This document shows positions 5,940-7,803 of a stretch of DNA of 7,803 bases, in pieces. The notes below the pieces were generated by a model that was not told the DNA's origin, did no database searches, and was given only the letters and a program-made list of their open reading frames with translations. Position 1 is the first letter of the stretch, and every line of letters starts with the position of its first letter. The DNA comes from JALHOQ01 sp038144835. Lineage in GTDB: Bacteria; Bdellovibrionota; Bdellovibrionia; Bdellovibrionales; UBA1609. Both the position numbers and the translations under genes were made by a program. The DNA lies in contig JAYQON010000128.1 in NCBI GenBank assembly GCA_038144835.1, positions 1 through 7,803 on the forward strand. Reading direction: 5' to 3'.

Positions 5940-6476
5940 ATGTCTAAAAATCGTACTCGTTACGCTCTCAACAAGAATAAATACTTACTCGATCCTGAAG
6001 TTGAGCGACTCAATCACATACTTGAATCATTCAAAGATAAGGATACTCGCAACTGCACGATGCTCTGGACCCTACTGCACACCGGGGCTCGCGCTCAGGA
6101 AGTGCTAAACCTGACTCCCGATGATCTCAATACTTATGATGAATCAGTTTTTATTCGAGGTTTAAAGGGCAGCAATGACCGTGAACTTCCAGTTCCATCA
6201 TGGCTTTTTCAACGGCTTGCTAAAGAGATGCAAAGGTCGCAAGACAACATACTTTTCCCCATTTCATATAATCGCTTGCGACAAATTTGGGATTTATTTA
6301 GGCCCGTGCATAAAAAGCTTCATGCACTGAGACACACCTTCGCCATTCGGCTTTACAAGAAAACTAAGGATCTGCGGTTGGTCCAGGTAGCCCTTGGCCA
6401 CAGAAATATCACCAACACAATGATCTATGCGGATTATGCTTACAGCCAGGAGGAGTTGAGAAAACTCATTCTTTGA
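5940..6476 (+). CDS. Single-domain tyrosine recombinase / integrase (catalytic domain only)
   Basis: 178 residues from the ATG at 5940; the frame is also open from an ATG at 5886, which would add 18 residues. The full catalytic set is visible (numbered from 5940): Arg51 in 'HTGARAQEVLNL', Lys76 in 'RGLKGSNDRELPVP', His128-x-x-Arg131 in 'LHALRHTFAIRLY', His154 in 'LGHRNITNT', and nucleophile Tyr163 in 'MIYADY'. Such enzymes cut and rejoin DNA through a 3'-phosphotyrosine. Classical integrases are about 300 residues or longer with an N-terminal core-binding domain; here it is missing, and the protein begins about 40 residues before the first catalytic Arg. All catalytic residues are retained, so it may be an intact member of a small recombinase group and not a fragment. 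I prefer 5940 because 'MSKNRTRYALNKNKYLL' reads like a natural N-terminus and the 5886 extension does not; neither start has a good ribosome-binding site. No flanking att repeats were found. Confidence 0.8.
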   Translation: MSKNRTRYALNKNKYLLDPEVERLNHILESFKDKDTRNCTMLWTLLHTGARAQEVLNLTPDDLNTYDESVFIRGLKGSNDRELPVPSWLFQRLAKEMQRSQDNILFPISYNRLRQIWDLFRPVHKKLHALRHTFAIRLYKKTKDLRLVQVALGHRNITNTMIYADYAYSQEELRKLIL

Positions 6477-6498
6477 AAGAGTAATTATCCCGCATCTT

Positions 6499-6527
6499 TT
6501 GACGGTATAACTTTTTGAAATTAAAGT
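6499..6527 (+). promoter_or_regulatory. Candidate promoter of the MscS-type gene
   Basis: TTGACG (6499-6504) and TAAAGT (6522-6527) at 17-base spacing, in the 92-base gap after the recombinase stop. Transcription would begin near 6534, leaving a leader of about 35 bases that includes the strong ribosome-binding site. If used, this start of transcription excludes the upstream TTG at 6515 as the protein start. Confidence 0.4.
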
Positions 6528-6557
6528 CGCATCTGCTCCGATACAAAGTAAGCAGTC

Positions 6558-6563
6558 AGGAGG
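6558..6563 (+). promoter_or_regulatory. Shine-Dalgarno AGGAGG deciding the MscS-type start
   Basis: A full consensus AGGAGG, five bases before the ATG at 6569, decides this start over the in-frame TTG at 6515, which would add 18 polar residues. Confidence 0.8.
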
Positions 6564-6568
6564 CAGCA

Positions 6569-7657
6569 ATGATTGATCTCATTAAGGAACAGGCGCTCAA
6601 TCTTTATGAGCGAAGCTTATCCAATGGATTTTGGGCCTGGCCTGCGGCTCTATTAATTGCAATTGCTTCAACATTCATGGTGCGATTTATTTTGCATCGG
6701 GTTGCGGTGCGGATCCGTCGATTTGCTAAAACAACATCTACTTGCTGGGATGACAGCCTCGCCAATTTATTCGATGGGCTTAAGACGCCAGTACTATTCA
6801 TTTGGATTTTCTACTTTCTTGTCAAAACAGCTAAAACCCATCCAGAGGTCGAGAAAAGTCTGCTCGTAGCTGTGGTGATTGTCACCATCTTCCAAATTGC
6901 CCTTTGGGGGCTCACCATCATTCAAACATGGCAGAAGTTGGTATTAAATCCAAAAATTGAAAAAGATCCCTCCTCAGCTGCCGCCTTGGGAATCCTCAAT
7001 ACCACCATTCAAATGGCGTTTATCTCAACTCTTGTTCTGATTGGTCTGAGCAATCTTGGCATCAATATCAGCGCTCTCCTGACTGGTCTTGGAATCGGCG
7101 GTATCGCGGTTGCCCTGGCTGCACAAAATGTTTTGGGTGATCTCCTTGCCTCATTGTCAATCGTTCTTGATAAACCGTTTATTATTGGCGACTTTATAGT
7201 TTCGGGAAGTGAAAAAGGCACAGTCGAGCACATTGGTATTAAAACCACACGCCTGCGCAGTTTATCGGGTGAAGAGCTGATCTTGCCCAATAAGGGCTTA
7301 CTCGAAAGTCGAGTTCAAAATTTCAAGCGGATGTGGAAGCGCAGGGTTATTCAACGGTTTGGCGTGATCTACTCGACGCCAGTTCAAAAGGTCGAAAGAA
7401 TTCCCGACTGGGTGAAAGAGATTGTAAATAGGTACCCAAACCTACAATTTGACCGCTGTCACTTTGCAGGTTTCGGTGCCTCGTCCTTGGATTTCGAATT
7501 AGTGTTCTTTGTTAGTGATCCTGAGTACAATGTCTTCATGGATCTTCAGCAGGCGGTATTGCTCGAAATTCTCAAAAAATTTTCTACAGAGAGGGTTGAG
7601 TTTGCATTCCCGACCCAGACTATCTACGTAGAGAAGCTGGCACCCAGCCAACATTGA
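6569..7657 (+). CDS. Small-conductance mechanosensitive ion channel, MscS family
   Basis: 362 residues in the inner membrane. After a short N-terminus come hydrophobic segments at about 22-44, 71-88 and 97-120. These are followed by the conserved pore block (about 147-205): a hydrophobic stretch, then 'LGIGGIAVALAAQNVLGDLL' (174-193) and 'SIVLDKPFIIGDFI' (197-210), the family hallmark joining the pore helix to the beta domain. 'GTVEHIGIKTTRLRS' and 'ELILPNK' (217-242) follow, and the cytoplasmic vestibule ends in 'FAFPTQTIYVEKL' (345-357), a typical MscS C-terminus. The length is a little above E. coli MscS (286 residues), from the extra N-terminal membrane segments. The channel opens under membrane tension and releases solutes on osmotic downshock. 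Start chosen from the AGGAGG at 6558-6563. It stands as a single gene with its own likely promoter. Family certain; ion preference not predictable. Confidence 0.93.
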   Translation: MIDLIKEQALNLYERSLSNGFWAWPAALLIAIASTFMVRFILHRVAVRIRRFAKTTSTCWDDSLANLFDGLKTPVLFIWIFYFLVKTAKTHPEVEKSLLVAVVIVTIFQIALWGLTIIQTWQKLVLNPKIEKDPSSAAALGILNTTIQMAFISTLVLIGLSNLGINISALLTGLGIGGIAVALAAQNVLGDLLASLSIVLDKPFIIGDFIVSGSEKGTVEHIGIKTTRLRSLSGEELILPNKGLLESRVQNFKRMWKRRVIQRFGVIYSTPVQKVERIPDWVKEIVNRYPNLQFDRCHFAGFGASSLDFELVFFVSDPEYNVFMDLQQAVLLEILKKFSTERVEFAFPTQTIYVEKLAPSQH

Positions 7658-7661
7658 TCTA

Positions 7662-7715
7662 AAACTGGCCCACCTCGCTGGCGCTCGTTGGTCCCGCTCT
7701 AAAGCGTAAACTGGC
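7662..7715 (+). repeat. Pair of AAACTGGC direct repeats in a GC-rich extragenic stretch
   Basis: AAACTGGC occurs at 7662-7669 and 7708-7715, just after the MscS-type stop, flanking a GC-rich segment (about 7670-7700) unlike the surrounding DNA. It precedes a probable transposase start, so it could be part of an element end or a dispersed extragenic repeat; only one copy of the segment is in the window. Confidence 0.25.
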
Positions 7716-7723
7716 TTAGGTAT

Positions 7724-7740
7724 TGCTTTTTTTAAAAGCA
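7724..7740. repeat. 7-bp inverted repeat TGCTTTT-TTT-AAAAGCA
   Basis: A perfect inverted repeat with a three-base centre, ending on the first base of the ATG at 7740. It lies 67 bases past the MscS-type stop. The T-run is inside the stem, so it is not a standard terminator on either strand; it could affect translation of the gene starting there. Confidence 0.3.
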
Positions 7741-7803
7741 TGCTGCCCCAATGCCCGAGATGCTCACCCTTAAGTCCCAATCGTCCGAAGATCGTTCGCG
7801 ATG
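7740..7803 (+). CDS. Probable zinc-ribbon transposase-like protein, N-terminus only (runs off the window)
   Basis: Only 21 codons are present: an ATG at 7740 followed by 'LPQCPRCSPLSPNRPKIVRD'. The CPxC pair near the N-terminus (Cys5, Cys8), then a basic Pro/Asn spacer and 'KIVRD', resembles the N-terminal zinc ribbon of IS1/IS1595-like transposases, which usually continues with a second Cys pair about 20 residues on. That second half lies outside the window, so the call rests on one motif. No good ribosome-binding site is seen. The minus-strand frame across this region is antisense to the MscS-type gene and looks spurious. Confidence 0.35.
   Translation, partial: MLPQCPRCSPLSPNRPKIVRD

Noticed and set aside
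5878..6108. 76-codon plus-strand open frame overlapping the recombinase
   Set aside because: It is out of frame with the recombinase, whose frame contains the full catalytic set.
7009..7290. Minus-strand open frame inside the MscS-type gene
   Set aside because: Antisense to a strongly conserved channel domain, without start signals.

Overview
The window looks like a chromosomal segment of moderate GC from a Bdellovibrio-like bacterium (Bdellovibrionota). This is inferred from recognised family features, not from a search. A small helix-turn-helix protein carries the 'VDPSAWTRW ... PPHIYRALEWYL' pattern that I associate with Bdellovibrio regulators. A secreted fibre-like protein carries 'DNLGNH.ATQN' and 'GN[VI]G[IV]GTT.P' repeats. 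A one-domain tyrosine recombinase and a probable zinc-ribbon transposase start complete the picture of a genome with accessory content.

Layout, left to right. Positions 1-270 (minus strand) hold the C-terminal part of an IS91-family transposase, cut off by the window edge and lacking its N-terminal part. It abuts a plus-strand coding-like stretch (about 271-613) that has lost its own start; the open frame runs on into the antisense of the transposase, giving a chimeric ORF. Positions 614-881 carry no convincing gene but have two short inverted repeats. Next come three minus-strand genes, transcribed right to left. They are a tail-anchored helix-turn-helix protein (5147-5617), a 1004-residue exported protein built from two alkaline-phosphatase-superfamily domains (1980-4994), and a short secreted fibre-like protein (882-1778). 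Facing them on the plus strand are the catalytic-domain-only tyrosine recombinase (5940-6476, possibly from 5886) and an MscS-type mechanosensitive channel (6569-7657). The last 64 bases appear to begin a zinc-ribbon transposase-like protein that leaves the window.

How the parts may work together. The clearest functional link is the divergent 5618-5939 region between the helix-turn-helix gene and the recombinase. It is AT-rich and has a 9-bp inverted repeat around a perfect TATAAT, two 17-bp palindromes (6-5-6) and shared TTACACA and AGTGTTAA words near both genes. That fits a regulator controlling itself and the recombinase, but this is inference. The two-domain phosphatase-like protein, the fibre-like protein and the channel all act at the cell envelope and have no obvious shared pathway.

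No complete new defence or mobile system is visible. The most unusual single item is the fused AlkP-superfamily protein: its first domain has Thr where sulfatases have Cys or Ser, and its second domain has lost part of the expected metal site.
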